A stretch of 64,000 bases of DNA from Chryseobacterium sediminis (GTDB lineage: Bacteria > Bacteroidota > Bacteroidia > Flavobacteriales > Weeksellaceae), in the NCBI RefSeq assembly GCF_008386505.1, contig NZ_VUNZ01000007.1, positions 1 through 64,000 on the forward strand, given 5' to 3'. Of this stretch, positions 52,263 to 59,582 are shown piece after piece; position 1 is the first letter of the stretch, and each line of letters starts with the position of its first letter. A model generated the notes under the pieces. The model was not told where the DNA came from. It saw nothing but the letters and a program-made list of their open reading frames with translations, and did no database searches. Position numbers and translations under genes: made by a program.

Positions 52263-53675
52263 TTAAAAATAAGCAGTTAGTCTTAAACCTACTGTAATAT
52301 AATTAATTTTTTCTTTAGCAATCAGGTTGTTAAGCTCCTGATTCAGCTCATCACTTTCCTTGATCTCATCGCTGAAGTAATACCGGATCGTAGAGTTGAT
52401 CTGGTTGTAATCTGTATAAAAAGTGAGCCCCAGTCCGGGATTGAACTTGTAGGTCATAGCAGCCCCTGTATTCCAACGGAAAGCGGGTTTAGGCTTGTAT
52501 CGGGCTATCTGAAGTTCGTGATTAGGAGCATCTATATTGTCTCCTTTTACAAATACTTTCCCACTGGCAGTAGCTGCATACCCTCCCGTTAATTTTAAAG
52601 TAAGCTGCCATTTATCTGAGAATTCATGAGAAAAATAAGGTCCGATGCCTGCTGCCAGGAAGCCCATGGATTGTGTTTTAATCTCATGATCCCCAAAATC
52701 CTGCCCGTCATCAAAAGTTATTCTTTGAGATTTGATAGGGAAGCTGCTGAAGGCTACATCAGCACCCACACCCCATTTTTTTGAAAAGAAATAAGCTCCT
52801 TCCAATCCGCCTTCAAAACCGATTTGTTTTTTGTCATCCAGCTCAGATTCCCTCAGGAAATTGGTTGTACCCAATGCAGTACCCATTTTCAGGGCAAGAA
52901 AAGACGGATAATCGTTCCCTTGTATTCTGGATAGGATACTTAAATTATCCCCTTTATTCTTATAAATTTTATCAATAAAAAAATACCCCAGTTCTGTTGA
53001 TATAATTCCGATACCAGCTCCCGCAAGAATATCCGGAACCCAGTGTCTGTTGTTTAAATTTCGGCCAAGTCCTGTAATGGCGGCAGAACCATACCCTGCG
53101 ATACTGTAGGCTGGGTTTACCATACCATATTCCTTGTGCAGAAAGCTTGCATTGGTAAAAGCCATTGCAGCGTGCCCTGATGGAAATGAATTGTTTTTTG
53201 ATCCATCCGGACGTTCAACTTTTGCTGTATATTTAATAGAATTGACTAAAATTGCCATGATAGCTAAACTTGTTCCATAAGACAAGGTAGCTCTTCCAAT
53301 ATTATTTCGTCCCTTTACACCTGCCAGTTTTAATCCGTAAACAGTTGCAGCCGGAGCATATTGAAGATAATCATCAAATTTAACCTTGAAATTAGGAAGA
53401 TATCGGTTTCTTACCTCACGGATATTTTCCTTTTCTCCCCATGTAGCAGCCGCGGCCGTAAAAAGAAGGGCAGGAGCCACTGATTTTTTCACCCATTCTT
53501 TTTTGAAAAAAGGAGTCTTCTTCCCAAATACACAACCAGAAGAGTTGATCAGTGCAATATCTTCCCTGAGATTTCTGGATTGAATAGTGTCCTGTACTTT
53601 AATTTGGATAGTATCCTGTGCTTTTATACAGTAAAGATGCAATAGTATTCCTGATGCTAATGCTAATTTTTTCAT
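52263..53675 (-). CDS. PAP2 phosphatase fused to an outer-membrane beta-barrel
   Basis: 470 residues, signal peptide to about residue 19. The PAP2 domain (about 55-235) has the three phosphatase motifs: K-x6-RP in KYTAKVERP, PSGH in NSFPSGHAAM, and GR-x5-H-x3-D in GRNLNNRHWVPD (Gly replaces the usual Ser of SRxxxxxH). The C-terminal part (about 255-470) is an OmpA/OMP-like barrel with alternating aromatic strands and a terminal Phe (VGLRLTAYF). This suggests a lipid phosphatase tied to the outer membrane; the substrate (lipid A, undecaprenyl-PP or phospholipid) is unknown. Confidence 0.85.
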   Translation of the reverse strand: MKKLALASGILLHLYCIKAQDTIQIKVQDTIQSRNLREDIALINSSGCVFGKKTPFFKKEWVKKSVAPALLFTAAAATWGEKENIREVRNRYLPNFKVKFDDYLQYAPAATVYGLKLAGVKGRNNIGRATLSYGTSLAIMAILVNSIKYTAKVERPDGSKNNSFPSGHAAMAFTNASFLHKEYGMVNPAYSIAGYGSAAITGLGRNLNNRHWVPDILAGAGIGIISTELGYFFIDKIYKNKGDNLSILSRIQGNDYPSFLALKMGTALGTTNFLRESELDDKKQIGFEGGLEGAYFFSKKWGVGADVAFSSFPIKSQRITFDDGQDFGDHEIKTQSMGFLAAGIGPYFSHEFSDKWQLTLKLTGGYAATASGKVFVKGDNIDAPNHELQIARYKPKPAFRWNTGAAMTYKFNPGLGLTFYTDYNQINSTIRYYFSDEIKESDELNQELNNLIAKEKINYITVGLRLTAYF

Positions 53676-53719
53676 CGTAGTGGTGCTGAAATTTAAGTCG
53701 CGTAAAAATATTAAAAAAA

Positions 53720-53742
53720 TCTATCCCAAAAATTGAGATAGA
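53720..53742 (-). terminator. Terminator of M43 protease 1
   Basis: TCTATCCCAA (53720-53729) and TTGAGATAGA (53733-53742) pair with one mismatch and end in a T run on the minus strand. It resembles the terminator of the second M43 gene at 55185. Confidence 0.75.
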
Positions 53743-53781
53743 CTATTTTAATGTTTTTATAATATTCAGCTAAGTTGTTGA

Positions 53782-54795
53782 TTATCTTAGACCAGCTCTT
53801 GGTCCGGATGCTGCTACTACAGCCTGCATTCTTGTTTTTTGATTAGCAGAGAACATTACCATAGATTTGTCATCTACATAATCCATATAGTTCATGAACA
53901 TCTGAGAACGGCTTACCCCTCCACAAACTCTGTTCAGAGGATAAGTAGGATTCCCGTAGTTAGGGCCTGGAGACACAGGTGTGTCATTAGAGTAATCCGT
54001 TTGGCAACCTGTATCAGATGATCCCCAAAGGTGTGGCAGGTTTAAGTAGTGTCCTACTTCATGTGTTACGGTTCTTCCTAAGTTGAAAGGAGCAGAAGCA
54101 CCGGTTTTTCCTATATACTGATATCCTATTACTAGACCATCATACCATTGTCCTGCATTTTCCGGATAATAAGCATAACCTAAAGTTCCCGGTTGGTTGT
54201 TCTCATCAAGTATTGAATTTACAACCCATATATTCATATTTTTATTCACATCAGTAGCGTCAATACCACCTGTGCTTGCTTTTTTCATTTGTTCCAGATC
54301 AGATCTCCAGCCTGTTTTTGTACTTTGTTTACGGTTGGTAGCTACTAATTTGAAACGGATTTTTACATCTCCTGCTGCTGAAGGCTGAAATGCCGAAGGA
54401 ATTTTATTGATGTCAGAATTGGTAGCGCCATAATCAGCATTCAATACAGCAATTTGTTCTGCGATTCTTGCATCGGAAACATTTTGAGCGGAAGTGTTGT
54501 AAATTACATTAAAAACTACCGGAATCTCAACAGTTCCATCTGCCAGAACTTTTCCCAATTTAAGGTTTTCAGTGAATTTTTCAGTGCTGAATTCAATGTC
54601 AGTCATTTTTTGTTTTAGTGAAGGGTTTTTTAGAAGCATTGCCTGTCTTATTCCTTCTGAAGGACAGCTTCTTTTAAGTGCGCTTGGAGTGGATGCTTCC
54701 TGATCCACAGATGCTTCATTTTGATTACTTAAGTTGTCGGTGTTACACGCCGACATAAGGCCCAGAACAAGGGCTCCAAACAGGAATTTTTTCAT
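53782..54795 (-). CDS. M43-type zinc metalloprotease lipoprotein 1
   Basis: 337 residues from the ATG at 54795 (a longer reading to 54855 crosses the promoter). Lipobox LMSAC with Cys17. Pappalysin-type site: His245-Glu246-xx-His249-x5-His255 in THEVGHYLNLPHLWG, and a Met-turn in MNYMDYVDD (Met304). Conserved Cys264 and Cys291 may form the disulphide seen in M43B. A prodomain-like region (about 40-90) precedes it. It is probably anchored on the cell surface. A close paralogue lies 440 bp upstream; both carry the same 16-bp promoter motif. Confidence 0.92.
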   Translation of the reverse strand: MKKFLFGALVLGLMSACNTDNLSNQNEASVDQEASTPSALKRSCPSEGIRQAMLLKNPSLKQKMTDIEFSTEKFTENLKLGKVLADGTVEIPVVFNVIYNTSAQNVSDARIAEQIAVLNADYGATNSDINKIPSAFQPSAAGDVKIRFKLVATNRKQSTKTGWRSDLEQMKKASTGGIDATDVNKNMNIWVVNSILDENNQPGTLGYAYYPENAGQWYDGLVIGYQYIGKTGASAPFNLGRTVTHEVGHYLNLPHLWGSSDTGCQTDYSNDTPVSPGPNYGNPTYPLNRVCGGVSRSQMFMNYMDYVDDKSMVMFSANQKTRMQAVVAASGPRAGLR

Positions 54796-54841
54796 ATCGT
54801 TATAATATAATTTGGTTGAGGGTGTGAAATTATAGTATTTA

Positions 54842-54857
54842 AAATTGATATGCAAAT
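54842..54857 (-). promoter_or_regulatory. Shared 16-bp promoter motif, copy 1
   Basis: AAATTGATATGCAAAT (plus-strand reading), upstream of M43 protease 1. On the minus strand it gives TTTG, then 20 bp, then TAATTTCA, a possible -33/-7 pair. An identical copy is at 56283 and a near-copy at 59124. Confidence 0.6.
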
Positions 54858-55184
54858 AATTTGTTTAAAAATATAACAAATGTTTAAATTATTTCTTGTT
54901 TGTTTGAATTTAAATTAATCAATTGTAAAATGTATTGAATTTTAGTTAATTTTATTTATTTGTTTTATATTTCACGTTTAAGTGTGTTTTTAAGTGTAAA
55001 TAATTTTATACTCTATATAATTTGTAGGATATTTTTTACAATTTAAAAGTTTTAATTGATCTTTAAAAGCAAAAGAAAAACTGTTGATTTCTTATCATAT
55101 TCTTTTATAATCTGCATTAAAGTTCTAGTTTTAACATTTTTCATTAGTATATTCCTGAAATTAAGTAAGATAAGACCATAAAAA

Positions 55185-55212
55185 AAATCTATCTCAAGGT
55201 TGAGATAGATTT
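55185..55212 (-). terminator. Terminator of M43 protease 2
   Basis: AAATCTATCTCAA (55185-55197) and TTGAGATAGATTT (55200-55212) form a 13-bp perfect stem; on the minus strand a T run follows. Confidence 0.85.
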
Positions 55213-55235
55213 AAATTATTCTGAAAGATTTTATT

Positions 55236-56240
55236 CTAATATACTCTCAATCCTGATCTTGCACCAGAAGAGGCTACTACAGACTGCATTCTTGTTTTTT
55301 GTCCCGAAGAGAACATAAACATAGCTGCATCATCTACATAATCCATGTAGTTCATAAACATTACAGATCTTTGTACACCGCTGCACGTATTGTATAGAGG
55401 GTAAGAAGGTTTTCCGTAATTCGCTGTAGTTTGTGTAGGAGTGTCGCTTACCAGGTCGTTTCCACAATTAGCATCCCCCCAGATGTGTCTTAGGTTTAAA
55501 TAATGGCCTACTTCATGTGTAGCTGTTCTTCCAAGATTGAAAGGTGAAGAGGCACCGGTTTTTCCAAAATAAGGAGCACCAATTACAACACCGTCATTCC
55601 ATAATCCTGCAGATTCCGGGAAGGTAGCATATCCAAGAATTGTACGGCCCTGGCTGGTCATTTTCCCTACGATCCAGATATTAAGATAATTAGTAGGATT
55701 AGTAGCATCAATTCCTCCTTTGGAAGCTTTTTTCATATCATCATTAGTAGACCAGCTTGTTTTTGTAGTAGATTTTCTAATGGTATTTACAAGTCTGAAT
55801 TTTACTTTTGTATCACCTGAACTTACAGATTGAAATTCTGTGGGTATTTTGCTGACATCGCTGTTGGTTCCGGAATAGTCAGCATTTAATACTGCAATCT
55901 GTTCAGCGATTCTTGCATCAGAAACATTTTCTGCTGTAGTTTTGTATACTACATTTACAATAACAGGGATTTCTACCGTACCATCGGCAAGAACTTTTCC
56001 AACTTTCAGATCATTTGCGAATTTTTCTGTATTGGTTTCCAATGCTGAAAATCTTTGTTGAAGTTCGGGGCTTTTTTTCAATGCCTCCTGTCTGATTTCT
56101 TCAGAAGCACAGCCTCTTTGGGCTAAACCGGCAGTCGTTGCTGGTTCATCAGCAGGGTTTTCATTTTGATTGTTGATGCTGTCATTGTTACATGCAGCCA
56201 TTAAGCTGAGCATAAGAGCTCCAAATAATAGTTTTTTCAT
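55236..56240 (-). CDS. M43-type zinc metalloprotease lipoprotein 2
   Basis: 334 residues, a clear paralogue of the gene at 53.8 kb. Lipobox LMAAC (Cys17), the acidic NNDSINNQNENPADEP tether, and blocks GKVLADGTVEIPVIVNVVY, DARIAEQIAVLNADYSGTNSD, THEVGHYLNLRHIWGDANCG (HExxHxxxxxH complete) and MNYMDYVDDAAMFMFSSGQKTRMQ. The two proteins differ mainly before residue 50 and around the substrate loop (NYLNIWIVGKMTSQGRTILGYATF). Expression is likely co-regulated through the shared motif at 56283. It lies downstream of a NarL-type two-component operon in the same direction. Confidence 0.92.
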   Translation of the reverse strand: MKKLLFGALMLSLMAACNNDSINNQNENPADEPATTAGLAQRGCASEEIRQEALKKSPELQQRFSALETNTEKFANDLKVGKVLADGTVEIPVIVNVVYKTTAENVSDARIAEQIAVLNADYSGTNSDVSKIPTEFQSVSSGDTKVKFRLVNTIRKSTTKTSWSTNDDMKKASKGGIDATNPTNYLNIWIVGKMTSQGRTILGYATFPESAGLWNDGVVIGAPYFGKTGASSPFNLGRTATHEVGHYLNLRHIWGDANCGNDLVSDTPTQTTANYGKPSYPLYNTCSGVQRSVMFMNYMDYVDDAAMFMFSSGQKTRMQSVVASSGARSGLRVY

Positions 56241-56282
56241 ATCAAAATCTTTTTGTTTGAGAATGTGAATTTATATTATTTG

Positions 56283-56298
56283 AAATTGATATGCAAAT
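56283..56298 (-). promoter_or_regulatory. Shared 16-bp promoter motif, copy 2
   Basis: AAATTGATATGCAAAT, identical to copy 1. On the minus strand TTTG is followed after 20 bp by TAAATTCA. It lies 43 bp upstream of the M43 protease 2 ATG. Confidence 0.6.
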
Positions 56299-56488
56299 GT
56301 TTTTCTTATTTTGTTGTGAAATCAATAAATATTTTAACGTTTGCTTGGTTTTAATTTACTATTATTTGAAATGTTTTGAATTTTAATCAATTTTTAAAAA
56401 TGCACGATTGTGTTTTTTGTTTTTGATTGTTTTTTATGAATGTTTTTCGTTTAAATTTATTTTTGAAAGAAATTTTTAATGATGAATT

Positions 56489-57130
56489 TTAGTTTGCAAA
56501 ACCATTTTTAATAGCAAATACAGCCAGCCCGACACGGGTTTTCAAATCCAGTTTTTCACAAAGCTGATCGCGGTAGCTTTCCACTGTTCTTGGGCTGCAG
56601 CACATTCTGTCTGCAATTTCTTTATAGCTAAGTTCTGTTACGGTATACTTTAGGAACTCCTTCTCTCTGTCGGAAATTCTTACGGCAATTTCAGCTTCCG
56701 TTTCTTTGTTAAGATTAGAAAAAATAATTTTAGATGCCCAGTCAGGATAGAAGAAACCATCACTGTTCAGTCGGGTCAATGCTGTTTCCAGATCTCTTGG
56801 ATGTGTGTTTTTTAAAAGATATCCTTTTGCCCCGCTTTTAATCATCTTAATTACACTGTTATCGTCTCCCTGCATACTAAGCGCCATAATTTTAATGTCA
56901 GGATGATTTTTTGTAAGCCAGGCAGCGGTTTCAAAACCATCCATAATCGGCATACTGATATCTAAAAGGATGATATCCGGAATGGTATTTCCTTCCTCAA
57001 TTTTTTGGATGAGATCTTTTCCGTTTTCACATACATAGATGACTTCAAACTCGTTGAAATTACCAATAATGCCTTCCAGGGCTTTTGCAATAAGTATATG
57101 GTCGTCAACAATTACTATAGATTTCTTCAT
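56489..57130 (-). CDS. NarL/FixJ-type response regulator
   Basis: 213 residues. The receiver has Asp57 (IILLDISMPIMDGFE) and the acidic VDDH; the LuxR-type helix-turn-helix (about 150-213) has ISDREKEFLKYTVTELSYKEIADRMCCSPRTVESYRDQLCEKLDLKTR. It overlaps the kinase gene by four bases. It ends the operon 59098 to 56489. Candidate targets are the promoters carrying the AAATTGATATGCAAAT motif; that link is inferred from proximity. Confidence 0.94.
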   Translation of the reverse strand: MKKSIVIVDDHILIAKALEGIIGNFNEFEVIYVCENGKDLIQKIEEGNTIPDIILLDISMPIMDGFETAAWLTKNHPDIKIMALSMQGDDNSVIKMIKSGAKGYLLKNTHPRDLETALTRLNSDGFFYPDWASKIIFSNLNKETEAEIAVRISDREKEFLKYTVTELSYKEIADRMCCSPRTVESYRDQLCEKLDLKTRVGLAVFAIKNGFAN

Positions 57131-57912
57131 GACTGTTTTTTTAAGATAATATTGATTCGGGTTCCCGTATTTTCCCGGCTTTCCATATGAAAATTTGCTC
57201 CTATGATTTCTGCTCTGTTTTTCATGTTGGTAAGACCTATTCCGTTAGATTTGATCTGTGAAGTATCAAACCCGATTCCGTCATCGCGGATATCAAGTTC
57301 CCAAAGGACATCTTCGGAAGTATTCAGGCCGATAAAAATATTTTTACAGCGTGAATGTTTTATACTGTTCTGAATAAATTCCTGAGTGATTCTGAGCAAC
57401 ATATTTTTATGAACAAAACCTAGATCCAGTTGTTTAAAATTGTGTTCAAAATTGACCGTACATTTTTTAAAAGAATTGGTATTGTCTACTTCTTCCTGTA
57501 TCAAAGTTACAATTTCCTTCTGGTTGATATTGTCATCCGTCAATGTTTTCGACAAGCTTCTAAGATCCTGCAAAGATTGATTGATGATTTGAGAAACCTG
57601 ATCTATTCTTTCGCTTGCTTCGGGGACCTTATTCTCGTAAAGCATCTGTTGAACATAAAGGCTTACCAGAGTGAGCTTTTGACCGATATTATCATGCAGT
57701 TCCCGGCCAATCTGCTGCATGGTGGCCTGCTGTATTTCCAATTGGGTAGCAAGGAGTTCTCTTTGATGAAGTTCATTTTTCATCTCAATTTCATTCAGAT
57801 ATTCTCTTTTTCTCTGTCTGTAATTCCGGATATAGATGAATACCGCTATTACAAACATCAAAAAAAAGATGTTGAATGAAATAATGGTTATTAAGAGTTC
57901 TGTTTTCCCCAT
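57127..57912 (-). CDS. NarX-type sensor histidine kinase
   Basis: 261 residues from the ATG at 57912; it overlaps the upstream membrane-protein gene by 22 bp, and a longer reading to 58002 lies wholly inside that gene. One membrane segment (ITIISFNIFFLMFVIAVFIYI, about 8-28), a coiled linker, the HisKA_3 motif IGRELHDNIGQKLTLVSLYVQQML, and an HATPase with DDGIGFD and NGIGLTNMKNRAEIIGA. It has no periplasmic sensor domain of its own, so the signal may reach it through the neighbouring multi-pass membrane protein or from within the membrane. Confidence 0.9.
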   Translation of the reverse strand: MGKTELLITIISFNIFFLMFVIAVFIYIRNYRQRKREYLNEIEMKNELHQRELLATQLEIQQATMQQIGRELHDNIGQKLTLVSLYVQQMLYENKVPEASERIDQVSQIINQSLQDLRSLSKTLTDDNINQKEIVTLIQEEVDNTNSFKKCTVNFEHNFKQLDLGFVHKNMLLRITQEFIQNSIKHSRCKNIFIGLNTSEDVLWELDIRDDGIGFDTSQIKSNGIGLTNMKNRAEIIGANFHMESRENTGTRINIILKKQS

Positions 57913-58538
57913 ATGAATGAACTTGCAAATAAAATATACATCACTGCTCCTGAAACCTGGAAGTATATAAAATAAATATCCCAGATATCTATATATTTCC
58001 ATAGGAGAGAGTTAAACGTCATAAATGGCTGATTGGCAATATAAAAAAGTGTAATTCCCAGATTAATATAAAACATTCTGTTTTTACTGAAATTGAGAAT
58101 TTCGGAAGAATTAACCTGTTTATAATACTCCATAATGACAAGACCCATTAAAAGTAAGCAACCTATATTATAATTGAAAGAAAAGATTACTTTCTTTTCC
58201 GGGAAGAAAAGTCCCCTGAGGATATATGATAAAATGTATATGCCCGTCAAAATGTAAAACAGTTTTACTTTCTTGAGAGATTCTTTTGCATACAGCCAAT
58301 AAAAAAATATAAATTGCAATGGGATCACAAAGTAGTTGTAAAAGTTTATTCTGTCTATTTTAAGCGGTTTTTCTCCCCATTTTACTGCTGATTCACAAAG
58401 AAAAATAAGAATGAGATAGATGGCCAGATATTTCCAGGATTGTTTTTTTACACGGTTATAATAAATCAGGGAGATTAAAGCAGCAAAGGCTTCTCCCCAA
58501 TACATAAATGTTGAAAAAATTTTTTGAATCTCAGTCAT
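57891..58538 (-). CDS. Multi-pass membrane protein of the kinase operon
   Basis: 215 residues with about seven hydrophobic segments (for example YFVIPLQFIFFYWLYA, LFYILTGIYILSYILRGLFF, CLLLMGLVIMEYY, YINLGITLFYIANQPFM, IYFIYFQVSGAVMYILFASSFIW). I do not recognise a family. Its end overlaps the kinase start by 22 bp, so the two are translated together. Position suggests a membrane sensor or partner for the kinase, which lacks a sensor domain. It is preceded by a 179-residue protein gene 20 bp upstream. Confidence 0.78.
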   Translation of the reverse strand: MTEIQKIFSTFMYWGEAFAALISLIYYNRVKKQSWKYLAIYLILIFLCESAVKWGEKPLKIDRINFYNYFVIPLQFIFFYWLYAKESLKKVKLFYILTGIYILSYILRGLFFPEKKVIFSFNYNIGCLLLMGLVIMEYYKQVNSSEILNFSKNRMFYINLGITLFYIANQPFMTFNSLLWKYIDIWDIYFIYFQVSGAVMYILFASSFIWGKQNS

Positions 58539-58558
58539 ATTGCGTTTAAGAAAAGTAA

Positions 58559-59098
58559 TTAATAAGATGTGCCCATAGGGGGAGCTGGTGGAATAAGTAT
58601 TCCGCTATTTTCTCCTACGGTGCCATCATCTTCGGAATGTTTGTAAGCTGCACTTCGTGCCGTGCTTAAGCCAATTGCTCTATTGTCTCCGCCATCTGCT
58701 TGAAGAGTATTAAAATCAGAATGATAGGCTACTCCGCTTTCATCTGTTTTTTTTATGGTAGGAATTAAAACCAACGTATGCTTTTCGGCATATTCCTGGG
58801 GTACGGGATGAGATGCCATGATATCCCAGTTTTCAGTTTTAGGATAGGAAGCATAGTAGAATCTGATTCCGAGATCTTCATCAGAAGCAGAAGGGTTCAC
58901 CTTTGCAGCTTCTTCTTCTATTTTTGCAATGAAGTTTTTTAATTTCGGAAGATCAAACCAGATAGAATTGGCGTCATCTATTCCTAAAGCGGTATTAATA
59001 GCACTTAAATGATTTTGACGGTAATTGTCGATCAGAACTTGGATAAGACTATTTGACATTATTCCAGGTTGTAGCGGATTGTTTGATTCTGTATTCAT
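58559..59098 (-). CDS. Unrecognised soluble protein, first gene of the kinase operon
   Basis: Up to 179 residues; an internal ATG at residue 14 (MSNSLIQVL) is an alternative start. No signal peptide or membrane segment. Seen: LIQVLIDNYRQNHLSAINTALGIDDANSIWFDLPKLKNFIAKIEEEAAK, DLGIRFYYASYPKTENWDIMAS, EKHTLVLIPTIKKTDESGVAYHSDFNTL and a C-terminus ending GENSGILIPPAPPMGTSY. No family is recognised. The combination with a membrane protein and a sensor-less kinase suggests a role in signal input. A near-copy of the 16-bp motif lies 26 bp before the first ATG. Confidence 0.75.
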   Translation of the reverse strand: MNTESNNPLQPGIMSNSLIQVLIDNYRQNHLSAINTALGIDDANSIWFDLPKLKNFIAKIEEEAAKVNPSASDEDLGIRFYYASYPKTENWDIMASHPVPQEYAEKHTLVLIPTIKKTDESGVAYHSDFNTLQADGGDNRAIGLSTARSAAYKHSEDDGTVGENSGILIPPAPPMGTSY

Positions 59099-59123
59099 AG
59101 CTTAGCGTTTTACGGATGAAACT

Positions 59124-59139
59124 CAATTAATATGCAAAT
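59124..59139 (-). promoter_or_regulatory. Shared 16-bp promoter motif, copy 3 (two mismatches)
   Basis: CAATTAATATGCAAAT, upstream of the four-gene kinase operon, in the same orientation as the exact copies at 54842 and 56283. The clear TAAnTTCA box of the other two is absent downstream. Confidence 0.5.
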
Positions 59140-59285
59140 CTCGGAAAAAATATGGTAGAAAATGTATTCATGAATAGGGAATTATACTGTTATTTTTACC
59201 GTGTTTTTACGGATTGCAGTAATCGCAGTAACTTATAATGAATTTATACAAAAAAACGGAGAAAAACATATTTCTCCATTTTCTT

Positions 59286-59438
59286 CTAAATGCAAGGGTA
59301 TTTCCTCCAGTCTCTGCAAATATATCCTGATGTACAGCAAAGGTTGACAGGGCAGTTCATGTTTTCGTCACACATGATGATAGGAGAGATAAGCCCACCG
59401 TCGATTTTCTTTAAATCATTTCTTTTTAACTTTTTCAT
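59286..59438 (-). CDS. Double-glycine-leader, cysteine-rich bacteriocin-like peptide
   Basis: 50 residues: leader MKKLKRNDLKKIDGG (ends in Gly-Gly), then a 35-residue core with six cysteines (23, 29, 34, 35, 41, 49), including the adjacent pair NLCCTSG, and a Trp-Arg-Lys-Tyr segment near the end. The leader resembles the K-L-x-R-x-x-L-K-x-I-x-GG leaders of flavobacterial bacteriocin-like peptides, which are normally cut by C39-type ABC transporters or T1SS peptidases; no such transporter is in this window. It is flanked by the clpB terminator and the kinase operon on the same strand. The function (antimicrobial, signal or other) is not known. Confidence 0.72.
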   Translation of the reverse strand: MKKLKRNDLKKIDGGLISPIIMCDENMNCPVNLCCTSGYICRDWRKYPCI

Positions 59439-59518
59439 ACTGATTTTGTTTGAGTTAGTGATAAATTTGTATAGTAAATATAATTATATTTCACTAATAA
59501 AGGATAAAATGTGTGAAA

Positions 59519-59552
59519 AATAAGTGCTGCAGATCATTCTACAGCACTTATT
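59519..59552 (-). terminator. clpB terminator
   Basis: AATAAGTGCTG (59519-59529) and CAGCACTTATT (59542-59552) form an 11-bp stem; on the minus strand the right side continues into Ts. Confidence 0.8.
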
Positions 59553-59582
59553 CACAAAAATAATGTATATGAAAAAAACTAT

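Larger units (their letters stand above)
54796..55235. other. 440-bp AT-rich spacer between the two M43 genes
   Basis: The spacer holds the promoter of M43 protease 1 (motif at 54842-54857), a long, very AT-rich stretch with no reading frame or RNA that I can support, and the terminator of M43 protease 2 (55185-55212). Confidence 0.6.

Noticed and set aside
57430..57879. 149-codon plus-strand frame
   Set aside because: Opposite the histidine kinase gene with complete motifs.
59290..59523. 77-codon plus-strand frame over the GG-leader peptide
   Set aside because: It runs antisense through the peptide gene and the spacer, has no family resemblance, and the minus strand gives a typical leader and cysteine pattern.
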